From Hermetia illucens (Eukaryota; Arthropoda; Insecta; Diptera; Stratiomyidae), in contig NC_051853.1 in NCBI RefSeq assembly GCF_905115235.1, positions 49,473,467 to 49,537,466 on the forward strand: 64,000 bases of DNA, in the 5' to 3' direction. A model generated the notes under the pieces. The model did no database searches, had not been told where the DNA came from, and saw nothing but the letters and a program-made list of their open reading frames with translations. Positions 1 through 11,349 of the stretch are shown here, piece by piece. Both the position numbers and the translations under genes were made by a program. Each line of letters starts with the position of its first letter. Within the stretch, counting starts at the first letter, position 1.

Positions 1-1244
1 ATTGATCTGATCTGCACACACACATATGAATATTGAATATGAAAGTATCATCTATTCACCTATGCATATACGGATTTCCACCGAATCTATTAGGACGGCC
101 TCATATGTTTGATGTAACTCGAATTGGCCCAATTGATTTGGATACTTCATTAAGGAAATGTATAATGGATAACTGATTTGAATGGGAGATTTCGTGGGAA
201 AACGATCAATATTATCGATTTCCAGTAGACAAGTATTGATTTATTGTTGTTGCAAGACGTGATTTTTCCACTAAGATTATACGTTCTGAATTTTTCCCCT
301 TATAATATGATGCCAGCTTAAATAATCTGACTAATCCATGGTTTTGGGAAAGAGGAATAACTGGATCAAATATCATCTTCTCTGACGCTGCAACCTTCCT
401 CCTTTTTGTCCTCTATTCATCCCGCTCGGGGAACCACGTGCTCCAATTCAGTAACCCTGCGAGCTGGGGTTGAAGAAAGTGTTAACCACATCTACTTGCC
501 GTCGTTCACGGTTCGCTGCAATGCGTTTCAACTCCATCCATAAAAAGAAAATTACCCCAGTTTCGGCTGGCTTAGGCCAGAATTTGTATGGGGTTTTTAA
601 TGTTGAATATAAATCGCACCCATGGCATGTTTGCGAATTAATATAAAAGAGCAAACAATACCGTTGAACCAGAGAGGTAAGGTAGCGTCTGATGAGTTGC
701 CTCTGCCCTGGACGAAACCGTAGCCGCCCGATTTTTTTTTAAATTTTGGGTGTCAGCTCAGAGAGAGGAGTCCATGGACTAGAGAGAGGAGGGAGAAAGC
801 CGTTCTCCCATGGTTTGGTCCGCCATCAAGTGGATGAAGCACTAAGGGCTTCTTTCATTCTTAGCAAAACATAACAAAATCCCTTTTATTATGGCGCACA
901 CTACGTTGAGGTTTTCGCATGGTATAATAGTTCGAGCGTGTCACACCCACCATTATTCAAAGTAGTCAATAGAGACTTTAATCCCCTCCATTCATCGATC
1001 CGCTTTCACGATTATACAGTCAACCAAATTTTGTGACGTCCTTTCGAGAAGTGGCCGCCGACCTGCACAACACCCGAGAAACGAGTATTTCCTTTGGGGG
1101 CCAAATGCTCATCGATATTCTGAAGCGAGTTACTCAGGGTACCCGCGGCCCAATCAGCAAAATAGTCATCAGCTGATGGTCGATCACCTTCACTTATCTG
1201 CCGCTACTGTTGCTTTCTTCCAGGAGATTTTGAGTCTAAGTTAA
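1..1244. other. Intergenic, no recognisable gene
   Basis: AT-rich sequence with short open frames on both strands, none resembling a known family or carrying convincing splice sites. A GA-rich stretch lies near 755-800. Probably decayed repeat, but I cannot name it. Confidence 0.5.
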
Positions 1245-1925
1245 GTGAGGGGATGGTACTCTGGAGAGTACTCCTCACCCTCTTGGGAACCTGTGGCTTT
1301 GTACTCTGGCAAACCAAGTGGTAGCAGAAGCGAATTCGGTATCAGACTACTAAAAACCTGGAAGCCGGTTTCTGACAGGATTTTGACCACAAAATTTTGG
1401 TTTAGGGCATGGAGCGTCATAATTGTCTAGTGCTAAGAACCAATATAGTGAGGAAAGGTGCTTTCTATGAACACACGCAGTTCAGAAGAAGCATCCTAAA
1501 GGTGACATTGTAATCGTAATCTGAATGCCATGACCTTTGGTATATGGTATTAATGACGGTAACAACAACAGTGAAAGACTTCTGCACCGCCTCATTATCA
1601 GTGTCATTAAGGACACACTGTTCGGGCATAGAGCCTGCCATAAGGCATGTTGGGCCACGAACATATAATCAGATTGCCCATACCGCGATCAGCAATAGAT
1701 TTACGAGTTGCCTTACCAGTTATGTGCAACAAAAAAGATGCTAAAGCCGGCTCCGAAATCATCCATCATCTGATGGTCGCTTACCTTCGTTTGCGGGTTC
1801 CTACTGCACTTATTCGTGGGGGAAAAGAGCGTATGTTTTCCAAACTCAATACGGGCAGCATCCGTGATCCGGTTTTTGGTCACCTATGGAAAAACTTCTT
1901 ACTGCACAAATGGCACCAATTGTAA
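1245..1925 (+). mobile_element. LINE fragment, RTE-like endonuclease domain
   Basis: Two frame-shifted pieces of an apurinic-type endonuclease from a non-LTR retrotransposon. At about 1285-1430 the plus strand encodes YSGKPSGSRSE followed by WKPVSDRIL, the pattern of the early endonuclease domain. At about 1640-1850 it encodes a NQIAHTAISNRF stretch and, in another frame, GSEIIHHLMVAYLRLRV, matching the NQIDHIAIS and DHHLMVAxIRLRV block at the end of such domains. The same early segment recurs on the minus strand near 49730-49870 and 62640-62840, so this is a multi-copy family. The copy is broken by several frameshifts and lacks reverse transcriptase. Clade assignment rests on motif memory. 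Confidence 0.65.
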
Positions 1926-2767
1926 ACAATCCAATCGTAAATATCCATTTTTCGTTTCTCACATTTGTGATTGTTGTCCCTAAGTACAAGAAACTATCGT
2001 CTTGTTGGAAACTTCCGGCTTTGTCACCATCAGATGCTACCTACACAGAAAAAGCGCAGGACTACCACATCAATATTTTCCCCGGGGATCAATACCTTGC
2101 CGAAGTGTCTGTAGAAAAAAATGTTAACCAAAGACAAGGTTTCCGTAATAGACTCCTTTATTTGAAGAGCACTGGTGGGACAAGGCAAAGTATGTCGGAT
2201 GTTGGAAGGCAAGGGATACCTTTCGCATGCTTGGTGAACAGAAACCGAGCATTCATCACCGGCAGTGGAGGGTAAAGCTTATGATTATTAAGAATAATAA
2301 ACCTACAAATGTGGCGAATTTCTATTTGGTGTTCGAACTGGACCAGAAGAGCTTCAAGGTGTCCAGCACTCACTTTTTCCTGGAAAGATAGAAATTGAAT
2401 CATATTAGAAAACTGTAGAGTGTTCCTTATTATTCTGAAAGGGAAGACCGATTATGGTCTTTGACTCATTTAAAATTGTAACACCCTCAATCTGCTTTTC
2501 CATAATAAATTTTGCACTGAGGATGGAGCATACATTGACAGAATCCCCGTATGGAGGATCCATGGGTGAAGGAACTATAAGCTAAAGTCTGTCTATTCCT
2601 AATCCGAAAAAAGGAAGCTAGTGACCTGGACGGAACTGGCGTGATTCTAGTTTGTGGAATCAGATCTGTGCTGGCCAGACACCACGAGCCACAAAAGGCA
2701 CTAAAAGGGAAATAGAAGGATACTTTGCGTGAAGAGACGAGATCCATTGTGAATGGCGATAAGAGCA
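1926..2767. other. No recognisable gene
   Basis: Continuation beyond the LINE endonuclease piece. A 129-codon plus-strand frame (1886-2275) and a 102-codon minus-strand frame (2487-2795) are open but resemble no family I know, have low-quality composition and no splice context. Likely degraded repeat. Confidence 0.4.
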
Positions 2768-3052
2768 TTAATAAAGCGTTGTCGCAACAATCCAATTGGA
2801 TCTGAGTCCTGAAGCGTGTTAGAGCACTTCATTCAAAATCGTTATGGTACTCTACAAGACTACAGTACACTGTACGGAGCAATGAGGCTAGCATTGCGCT
2901 CGCTCGTGATTATTACCCTGATTTGACTCAGGTACTCATTCACAGCTGAGTCGACATCCTGTCACGATACAAACCACTTTGCAAACAATGAGGTTTGAAC
3001 CACGACCTTCCGCTACGACAACCTAGCGCCCTAACCGTTGAGCCATCGGGAT
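2768..3052 (-). repeat. tRNA-derived SINE, copy 1
   Basis: Read on the minus strand, the element begins with a tRNA-like head. It has an A-box-like TGGCTCAACGG, and about 40 bases later a B-box-like GGTTCAAAC (plus strand about 2995-3048). A tRNA-unrelated body follows, then a tail near GTTGCGACAACGC and TTTATTAAT. The body matches copies at 24223-24514 and 31337-31550 (shared CAGCTGAGTCGAC and AGAGCACTTCATTCAA on the plus strand). All three copies lie in the same orientation. Confidence 0.75.
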
Positions 3053-3074
3053 ACATCATCTAATGCGACTAAGC

Positions 3075-3690
3075 TATATAAAGATAGGTCGAGAAACCGG
3101 AAGCTAGTCGCTTCAGGTATGAAGGGTTTTGTGTTTCTCTAAGTGGGGAACGATATTCCGTGTGTACATAGTTAAAAATTCAATTACCCTCTATTTTTTA
3201 AAAAGCCATTTACACAAATAATTTGATTTGGAAAGCATTGTATTTATAATAGTCAAAATGATACGCTTAACACTAGGAATTCCATACTATTAGCAACTGT
3301 GAAGAAGTTCATTTCCACCAAACTTGGTAGAACCATGCTCTATGTTATAGCCTACATTGCTGCTGAGGAAGAACTGAAGGGGGTTTGTAGTTAATTACTA
3401 AAAATTATAGGGATATACAATTATTATTAACAAATGTCAAAATTAAGGGTGGTTTCGGAATGTACTAAACGAGACCTTTCATTTGATACCCCACATGACT
3501 ATATTTGGTGAAAAAATTTACACCCCCTGTTTTTCATGTACGGAGTAAATGTGATGGAACTCACTGCATGCGTGAGCGTTCATAGTTTCCGCCTTACCAC
3601 CAAATTTGGTATCAATCGCTAAACCATTTCCGAGAAAATGTGTGTGATAGGCAGACAGTAAACCGATTTTAATAAGGTTTTATTTTACAC
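3075..3690 (+). repeat. Unclassified interspersed repeat, copy A
   Basis: Begins near GTCGAGAAACCGGAAGCTAG and CTTCAGGTATGAAGG. It continues through a CCACCAAACTTGGTAGAACC block (3317) and an ACGAGACCTTTCATTTGATA block (3468), and ends near CCGATTTTAATAAGG. The same ordered blocks recur at 33205, 38785 and 39030, and inverted at 25645. It has no open frame or terminal repeat, so its class is unknown. Confidence 0.65.
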
Positions 3691-3734
3691 AAAGGGCTGG
3701 GAAGAAATAGATTCTTCATGAATGGAATTTTAAT

Positions 3735-4200
3735 ATTTCATTCAAAATCAATTATTGTCAATAATTGTGGCGTCAGCTCTTATTTGCATAGCTTAAGATG
3801 AAGTAAATTTTAGTGAAATTTATAAGTTGCTATAACTTTGACACTAATCTCTAGATTTCCATGAAAGTTGGCATGCGTATGCGTGATATTGTCCTCTATG
3901 CTAGTATTACTAGAACGAACTTATGGGGGGTATTTGAGCAAGTTTCTAATAGTTGGCACTATATTATTAGCAAGTTTATTTGAGCAGAATTGGGAATGGG
4001 ACATATTTTGAGACCTAGATTTTATATAAGCACACTGCCCTGATTTATTTTCAGATTTTTGAATTGGGTAGTTTCCGAAAATGACTCCTGTCTCGCTTTA
4101 AATGTGCCCATTTCGACGCCTTACTCGTGCATTTTGCAATCCACCATATTTCATTCGGGTCGGTTTAGCCGTTCTGGAGAAAAGTGCGGCTCAATTAGAA
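3735..4200 (+). repeat. Unclassified interspersed repeat, partial copy A2
   Basis: Immediately follows copy A and repeats its middle blocks in diverged form: CTATAACTTTGACAC, GATTTCCATGAAAGTTGGCA, CTCTATGCTAG, then TTTGAGACCTAGATTT and GGGTAGTTTCCGAAAATG. The last two also occur in the copy at 39030-39790. It looks like a tandem or independently inserted, 5'-truncated copy. Confidence 0.5.
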
Positions 4201-4566
4201 ACTCTGAGTAGCACACTTTCAGATTTCTTGGAAGAAGCTTGTCCCATTTGCCGAGGTAAACTTAGAAAAATTGATCCCCGTTGAAACTGGGAACTGCTAA
4301 GCTCAGAAAATGAATCAGAAAGCTTCTGATTCACGCTTGTAAAAACAATGAGACTGCTTAAATTTCAGGAGCTCCCACCGTGAATAAAAATAACTCATAA
4401 GAGGTTCGAAGTTAGGCTCTTTAAAACATACAGTCAGGAACTGAAAGAGAGACTTCAAAGCTGTGCAGTGTCCTGGATGGTATTTTCATAAATTTCAAAG
4501 TTCAAGTTCAAAGTCGAAGTACATCATCCGGAATCGTCCATCCTCATATAAGGAGCCAAAAATTCT

Positions 4567-4908
4567 TCAGAGGATTCTTCTCTCGAACGCGGCCAGGAGC
4601 TCACAGGAGGAGGAACATATAAGGACTGGCAAGATCATATTTATAAGAGCTTTGACCCTATGGTGAGACGTTTCGAGCGAAACTGTTTTTGTAAGCCTGA
4701 AATAGGCTGCCAACAACCGTGCGCGGATTTCATCGTCATAGCTGTTATTGGTTGTGATTTTCGACCATATATAGGAGAAATTATTAACGGTCTCAAAGAT
4801 GTAGTCTCCTATCTTTATTCTTCCCGTTTGACCAACGCGATTTGATATTATTGGCTGGTTAGTTTTTGGTGCTGACGTTGCCGCCATATATTCGCGTATT
4901 GATGTCAT
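4567..4908 (-). mobile_element. LINE fragment, RTE-like reverse transcriptase C-terminal part
   Basis: The minus strand encodes ATSAPKTNQPIISNRVGQTG, then IKIGDYIFETVNNFSYI, then SKITTNNSYDDEIRARLLAA, then SLETSHHRVKALINMILPVL. This is the stretch after the YADD catalytic box of RTE/BovB-like elements (YLGSxIT..DEIRARI..KxxLYKTLILPVL). The element at 13190-13420 on the plus strand encodes the same passage, so both are copies of one family. This piece is short and lacks the catalytic core. Confidence 0.75.
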
Positions 4909-4944
4909 TTATCCAGCAATGCTGGAGAAGGTATAGAACAGATT

Positions 4945-6792
4945 TCAGATTTATTTATTGAGCAAAGAAAAGAAATACATGTGCTGTACAAAGGAATAAT
5001 AACTTAAAAGCTTAAGCGTGACTAATTAAGTATGTAACGCTAACCTACGGAGATATCCGGCCTAGCCGGTTACATGTTATAAAGTGAGAAGGTGGTGCAT
5101 GTCAGTGCTCATTTGACATAGCATGTGCTTAAACCTAGTAATAATTTATAACTTACGACCAAACAAACTAAACAAACATAACACAAAATAGTACTCCGTA
5201 CTGGGAAACGGGAGAAAGGGAGTTTTTAGGCACCGGTGGACATGATTGATTAACGGAATTGGAGTAAAGCGCAGTCCTTTCTCAATGATGTTAGCATTCT
5301 GAGAAAGGGCTACCTTTTACTCGTTTTGGGCCTATGCGAGGACAGTGACCCAAGGGGGGAGGGATGAAAGGGGCTGTGGGATTGCGGGGTATGTATTGTG
5401 GGGCTAAATTGGTAGAAAGAGGGACCTTAATTTAGGGAAGAAATTGAGGAATTAATGCTTGGCGATATTACATTATGTATAGGCTAATTAGTGTCTATTG
5501 TCTTAATCTGTACTAAGTAAAAAAAAAAAACAAAAAAAAAATTATAGGAGGTGATCTACATTTGCGCGGGGGATTGACTGCCAGAACAATGGGTTTACGC
5601 GGTTAGCCTCTGTGAAAGTCCGGGGAGGAGTTTTGATAGAAGGGGGGGATGAAGGCGGAAGGGGAGACGTGGTGGTTGAGAGGAGAGTTACTGTCCGAGA
5701 GGAGAGTCAGCCCTGACACGTAGCACCTATGCTCGCGTAATAGTGCATTGCGTTTAGCGACATTTTTTATCAGCGGGTTATGGTGGGACAGCCACTTTTT
5801 CAGTCTGACGCGCGACAGCTTGATCATGTGCGGAATTATGGGGCAAACCCCGGAAAGGTCGTACAGAAGAGAGTTTTGGTGGAATTTTAGGTTTGGCCTT
5901 CTGTATTTGGCCGTGCATTTCCTGAGTATCGTCCTTTCAAAGCGTTGGAGGGCTTCTGCTACGTTCGGAGACATGGTAGCCCATGCTGGGAAACCGTAGG
6001 TCAGGGTTGGACGAATGAGAGTCTTGTATAAAAGGGTTTTCGTCGCAGGGTACAGGGCCCGGGATGAGAGGAGGTTTTTTAGGGCAGCTGAGGCCTTAGA
6101 GGCCTTGGCGATAGCAGATCTGACGTGGGGGTTGGATTTGAGTTTATTGTTGAGGGAGATTCCCAGGTATTTGATATTTGATTTCGGCTTGAGAGTGTGG
6201 TTAGCAATGCGTACTGCAGGTTTTTGCTTTCTGGAACTGTGCGCCAGTGGCACTTCCCACTGGGGTTTCTGAAGCAAATAACCTCAGACTTAAGGGAATT
6301 AACGGTGAGGGCCCACCGGTTGAAATAAGCGATGACCCTATTGGTTAGGATATTGAGAGAGAGGGAGGCTATTGAGGGCCTGAGACCACTCGCATATAGG
6401 ATGGTGTCATCGGCGAAGAGGATCCCTCCTGACGCGGGAGGATCATTGTCGTTGGAGGAAGAGGGCGGGAGAAGGGCTGCCTGAGTTGCCGTTGTCGTGA
6501 GGGATAAGTTTACGGGAGGAAGGGGAATATCGTGGAGGAAGATGTTAAAAAGTTTGGGGCCTAGAATAGATCCCTGAGGGACTCCTGAGTTTACCGGGAA
6601 GTCGCTGGAGCGTAGTCCATCGAAACGCACGTGGCAAGTTCTGTTGGAGATGAAATCTGCGAGGATTCTGAATAAGGGGAGGGGGCAATTGGACTGGATT
6701 AGTTTGTAGAGCAATCCCTCTTTCCAAACAGAATCAAACGTCTTTTCGAGGTCTAAGGCGCAGGCTACGGTGCAATGCAAGGTATAGAACAC
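4945..6792 (-). mobile_element. LINE, Jockey/I-like reverse transcriptase with 3' tail
   Basis: On the minus strand the 6792-6079 frame encodes reverse-transcriptase motifs in order: CALDLEKTFDSVWKEGLLYK, then NSGVPQGSILGPKLFNIFLHD, then ILFADDTILYASG, which holds the catalytic FADD box. A frame change near 6260 leads into 6277-5603, with the conserved NIKYLGISLNNKLKSNPHV and TLLYKTLIRPTLTYGFPAWA. About 650 bases of untranslated sequence follow, to an AATAAATAAAT stretch near 4949, where the element probably ends. It has lost its 5' half (endonuclease, ORF1). The codons are otherwise well preserved, so this is among the youngest LINE copies here. It abuts older LINE debris on both sides. Confidence 0.8.
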
Positions 6793-7330
6793 CTGGAGCG
6801 GCTTCTAAGAAATATTTTTCTAGAATATGTTGCTCTCGGCTACGTGCCTACCTCTTGGTAGAAAGCTAAGGTAGTGTTCATACCGAAGCCCAGGAAAGAT
6901 GACTATTCAAGCCCGCAGAACTTCACCTTAACATAATTCTTTCTAAAATGTTTGGAGAAACTACTCGAGCGTAACATTCGCAGGAAGGCGCTAAGGCCAC
7001 TCCCGCTATATCAAAAACAATATGCTTACCAGCATAGTAGGTCATGTAAGTCTGCTCTACATTCTTTGGTTACAAAAAGAGAGGATGCGGTTCTGAAAGG
7101 TGAGTATGCGCGGTGGATGCTCGTGGATATGGAAGGTACCTTTGACCGTGTACTACAAAATCTGCAAATACATGCCCACGCTTATGCGAATGACTTCAAT
7201 TTACTGTGTGCAGAGGTATAGAATGCGTCTTTCGTTTGATTGACAATTGGTGTCTCAGATACGGGGTTTTAGTAATTCAAATGAAACCACATTGGTATTA
7301 TTTACAAAAAGGAGGAAACTGTACAATCTT
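6790..7330 (+). mobile_element. LINE fragment, internally deleted reverse transcriptase
   Basis: The plus strand encodes ALGYVPTSW, KAKVVFIPKP, then LKCLEKLLERNIRRKALRPL and YAYQHSRSCKSALHSLVTK up to LVDMEGTFDRV. These are the fingers and motif A of a non-LTR reverse transcriptase. It then jumps directly to HAYANDFNLLCAEV, the position of the YADD box. About 80-100 residues between these motifs are therefore missing, and stops occur upstream. Orientation is opposite to the adjoining Jockey/I-like element, with the junction near 6790. Confidence 0.7.
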
Positions 7331-8394
7331 TGCTTTCCAAAAATAAGGGAAATAACTCGTCAGCTCTATGGAGAAGAGAAATATCTAGAAATTGTTTTAC
7401 ATAAATAATAAGTTTCTTTGGAGCAAATATATGGAGGTAGAGATGAAGCGAGTTCACATAACTTATGGATTATGGAGACGGACGTCGCTGCCTCAACGTA
7501 GGCAAAATTGAAATCTGGACAAAGCTATTTAAACGGAATAAGGACATTAAAAATTCAAAAAAAAAAAAGAGTAGCCAATACTCCGTATGAAGATCTTTAG
7601 CATTATATATAGCCTTCAGGAATCGACCAAATGTTGAACATACTCGGCTAGAATTTTCTTCCATTATTCGAGAAAAGGTTCCATCAAATATGTTTTGCTC
7701 GAAATAGGAAGTTCGCAAAGCCTAACGTCGACATAATCCCACAGGTCCTCAATAATATTGCAGTTAGAGGATAATGGAGAGATTTTGAGGACAATGAACA
7801 CTACCACCTGTGTGTTTTCATGCTTCATTTTCAGGTCACTATCTCAGCATATCTTGAAAGTTTGACAAATACCCAATTTCTCACTACTAGCATGCAGATT
7901 TTTTTTTAATTTCGATGTACATTCGTTATCTTGTTTTGTATACAGGTCTATAGATTTTAATTTCTAAAGTTGAAAAGTTTTCCGTTGTTCAACTCCCCTT
8001 TTTTTCAAACTTGAATGCATACATACTCTTAATCAATTAATGTAATCAAATATGTGCAAATATCATTCAAAAAAAATCTTAAAGCATTTAGAAAACCCCA
8101 ATTTTTCAAATTCTCTAACTGGGAAACCCCGAAAATGCATCAACATACGGGTCCATTTACGTCAGAAACATCTAATTAGGACCCAAGTTGCTATCGAATT
8201 TTAAAAATTCTATCCTTCTAATGATTTCAGGAATCTCATGTTCATAAACATGTTAAGCCCACCTTAATGCTGCTGAACTGCGATAACACTTCTAACGGAC
8301 CCACAAAGAAGAAGAACGGAAACACATATACTTGTCAAACTTGCAACAGATGTAAATAATTCGCACTGAGCATCATAAGTTCTCGCAGAAAACC
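7331..8394. other. Intergenic and 5' flank of the ZAD gene
   Basis: No supported gene. It contains poly-A and poly-T runs (7556-7568, 7912-7919) and short random open frames. The last 100 bases before 8395 presumably hold the zinc-finger gene's 5' leader. I see no clear TATA box. Confidence 0.4.
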
Positions 8395-9647
8395 ATGGAA
8401 GAAGAAATTGTCGAAAACCCGACTCTGCTGTGTCGAATTTGCTTGAACACAGGAAACTATGAACTATCAAGTTTAATGACCTTGGAGAATGAAAGGGTAT
8501 TGCTTGAGGACATGTTGATGGAGTTCTCATCAATCGTGGTAAGATTTCTAAATATCGCAATCCACATTTCATTAATCGTGCATTCCCTTAGGGAGGCGGA
8601 AATATCCCTTCCATGCTCTGTTCAAATTGCCTTTCACAACTGGGTGATAGCTACATGTTCCTGAAGAAGGTTAAACGCGCTGATGAGTATATAAAACACT
8701 TGTTCGACCCCACATCCCAAGTAAATGCAACATCGAAATATACTCCAAATATTGATGCTCAGTCCGTGGATGGTTCTAATCCCGAAGAGAATAACGTGCC
8801 TGTCATCAAAGAAGAACCGGAAGAATTAGACTTCATTACTCCGATGTTAGAGGACGCATACGGAGAGGCAATTGAACCAGCAATTGAAGATGACATTAAT
8901 TTGGAAAGTGTCGAAGATATTGAACAGTGTAGACCCCAGAAACGGCCTGTACGAGCGCCTAAAAAGCCAATGATTGTTCTAACGGAAAATGTCTCTAACA
9001 TCCTTTCCCGGGTAAGAAGATCGTCTGTGGACGATTTGATTGAAGAAATGACCGACGAACTGCCATTGGAAGGAGAACCACCCAACAAGAAGCACAAAAC
9101 TTCCGATAACAATTCAATCATTGTCACGAAGTTTGTGCTGCAACCATTTTCTGTTTTCGAAAACGCAACAAATACCGCTGGGAATAGCACAGAAGGTCGC
9201 AACCGAGAAATAGGAGGAGATAATGACGACAATGAGAATAATTCCGGGACTACTGCGAACCAGATTCAGACAATTGACATGGCAGCGGTGGAAGTCGACC
9301 CTACTTCGAAAATAAGCGCCGAAGTAATCGACGACGAAACCAACATTGAAGACCCCAACAGAATATATATGTGTAAATACTGTCCGAAGGCGTTTTCTAC
9401 ATCTCACCACTTACTCATGCACTCACGGAAGTCCCATATTTGCCACTTTTGCACACAGAGTTTTGTGAAAGTGGAAGATTTGCATCGCCACTCAAAAGAG
9501 GCACATACATCCTTCAAGTGCTCTTTATGCGAAAAGCAGTTCAGTAGCAACAGCAATCTGAGGCAGCACTTGAAACGGGTCCATAGAATAGACTTGCCGG
9601 CGTTCGTATCGTTGTTATCTGTGAAGCGAAAGGAGGACACCAGCTGA
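8395..9647 (+). CDS. ZAD-domain C2H2 zinc-finger protein
   Basis: A two-exon gene (8395-8538 and 8592-9647) with a 53-bp intron that keeps phase 0, giving 399 residues. The N-terminus is a zinc-finger-associated domain (ZAD): Cys13-x2-Cys16 in LLCRICL, encoded by exon 1, and Cys58-x2-Cys61 in MLCSNCL, encoded by exon 2. A long acidic, serine/asparagine-rich linker (about 90-300) contains a basic patch (RPQKRPVRAPKKP). Three classical C2H2 fingers (x2, x12, x4 spacing) fill about 307-380 (CKYCPKAF, CHFCTQSF, CSLCEKQF). ZADs dimerise and such proteins are usually sequence-specific nuclear transcription or chromatin factors; that role is inferred from the family. The ATG at 8395 has a good context (AAACCATGG). 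The DNA target and orthologue are not recognisable. Confidence 0.9.
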
Positions 9648-9756
9648 GGCGGTGGTAGAACGAAGTTCAAAGCACCACAAACTAAAGTTGTAGTTATAAG
9701 TCGATTATTCTAAGTAAGAACAATTAGGTACGAAGTTAAGCTTACACTGACGTGTA

Positions 9757-9762
9757 AATAAA
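9757..9762 (+). promoter_or_regulatory. Polyadenylation signal of the ZAD gene
   Basis: An AATAAA lies 110 bases after the stop codon of the zinc-finger gene and is the first such hexamer downstream. Confidence 0.6.
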
Positions 9763-10045
9763 CGTTCAGTCATGCGTTTTTAGCATGAATCGTTATTTTA
9801 ATTTTTCATTTCAAAAGTCAAATCTTCGATTGTTACATGTATCCACATTTCTGTTTTAGCTATAGATAACCCCCTCACCGCCGCCCTAACTAAGCCAGTT
9901 CTAGCGCTATAAACGAGTCCAGGAACGTAGAGATCGATGTGGAAACAACGCTAATATTGCAAAATAGGGAAATTGATCATTAATGTAAACAGGAAAAGTG
10001 CGATGACCGATGACTGAGAATCTTGTTATTTTTAGCGTTTGTCTT
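9763..10045. other. Intergenic, nothing recognised
   Basis: Short AT-rich spacer between the zinc-finger gene's 3' end and LINE debris; no feature supported. Confidence 0.4.
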
Positions 10046-10345
10046 TCAGTTAAACTCTGCTTGCCTCCTTCTCCAAAACCAAAACTGTTTGGCCAAAATC
10101 CATGACTCGGTCAAAGAGCAAGCAAGTAGAATCACCCGTCCAACTACTCCATGTCCGCCCGCCAACCAAATGGATGATAAACAGTTGAGCAGGGATCTAA
10201 ACTCCGCATATTGCTCCACAGTGATCCGGATGGTGTTAAAATGGTCAGGAGGATCCAAAGCAGCAGCAAATCTAGCCTCTTTCGGTCAAGCTTTCGAGGT
10301 ATTCTTCGATGCGTTCCGAGTTGATTTTTGGTAATATGTTCGTGA
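10046..10345 (-). mobile_element. LINE fragment, RTE-like reverse transcriptase
   Basis: The minus strand encodes HFNTIRITVEQYAEFRSLLN, matching the segment just before motif A in the copy at 48900-49060 (minus), which reads LTLEQCVEFSSTLHLFFIGF. The two DNA segments are also directly similar. The piece is short and degraded. Confidence 0.55.
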
Positions 10346-10591
10346 CAATAGGGAACACTCAAATTACAACTTTTGAGAGTCTTGGTTAAAATTATGCAGA
10401 TGTAGCGAAATATATTCATTGGTTTGTAGCTGACCAGAAGGACCAAGGTCAGCATTGGGGTCCAAGTTGATGAAGTGCTCGGCCGAAAAAGGGTGAGGAG
10501 ACAGAAGATGGCGCTAGACGTTACCTAACCAGGGGGAAAACATGAAGGAGGAGAGGAATAATATGCCGAGGCAAAGTGATTAAGGAATTAG

Positions 10592-10903
10592 TTACTCCAT
10601 GATTGAGACGAATTTTATGAGAATCGTAGAGGGGTTAAGCTGTGGTTGCGAGTGTTCTTCATCTTCTTCAGGGTTTGCTCTTTTTAAAAGCGGGGTCGGC
10701 TCTTCTTGATCGCCATTTCGCTCGGTCACAGGCCTGATCTGGATGTAGTCGCGAAGCGTGCAAATCACCCTCCAACATATCGAGCCACCGTTGCTGCAAC
10801 GAGTTTTAGAGATGTGAAACCATAAGGGCTTGGAGTTTCCATGGACTAATGCGGTCTTAACACTGGCCAGATAGTCCTCCAAGCATTTACTTAGGCGCAA
10901 CAT
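10592..10903 (-). mobile_element. LINE fragment, C-terminal end of an RTE-like ORF2
   Basis: The minus strand contains IQIRPVTERNGDQEEPTPLL. This parallels [20 protein letters not shown] in the copy at 54380-54610, the conserved terminal segment (GLHPD.A.DRAKWR) after the reverse transcriptase of such elements. The nucleotide similarity between the two copies (AGCGGRGTCGGCTC and TTGATCG on the plus strand) is plain. In its element it belongs 3' of the segment at 10046-10345, but it lies 5' of it here. The two are thus separate copies or rearranged. Confidence 0.55.
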
Positions 10904-11034
10904 TGCCGAAGTTCACAAAATCAGTGTAGTTTCTTTGCTGCGAATTTCAGATCTCAGTGGTGAACCAGATGTGCAACAGCACATGGATTTAGTGGAGGAA
11001 GGGAGGTAATAAAGAAGCAGGTTAAATAGAATGG

Positions 11035-11120
11035 TATAAAAAGAGCCAAGGACTTGGTCCGATGTTGAGAGAGTGATTTTCATTGTCGATTGAATTCAGA
11101 GCTTCAAAATGGCCCTATGT
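11035..11120 (+). promoter_or_regulatory. Orphan TATA promoter with a mini first exon
   Basis: A TATAAAAAG box at 11035-11043 is followed by a possible initiator (TCATTG, about 11080). An ATG at 11109 in good context (CAAAATGG) codes Met-Ala-Leu and then meets a consensus donor, GTAAGT, at 11119. A TATA box, short leader and 10-base coding exon split in phase 1 is a common layout for small secreted insect proteins such as cuticle proteins. No second exon could be recognised in the next 230 bases, and a LINE starts at about 11350. Confidence 0.3.
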
Positions 11121-11349
11121 AAGTTACAAATACGCAAAACACTTGCCACTTTATAATCATAAATTATAAATTGAATTTGCTGCTGTTCTGTAAGTTCTAT
11201 CAACCGCAGATGCATTTTGATTGAACTGTAACGCTGCATTAGCAATATTCTAAATTTATAAACCTAATTCCTTCAGTCGGCAAAATAAAATTGTCAGTCG
11301 TTTGAACTACAGTAAATAAATCTGATTATTCAAATCGGACATCCTTTTT

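Noticed and set aside
2990-3052. A functional tRNA gene (minus strand)
   Set aside because: The A and B boxes belong to the SINE head; the acceptor stem does not pair and the same head recurs at 24450-24514.
8759-9232. 157-codon minus-strand frame over the zinc-finger gene
   Set aside because: It is the antisense shadow of the serine/acid-rich linker of the ZAD protein, with no domain of its own.
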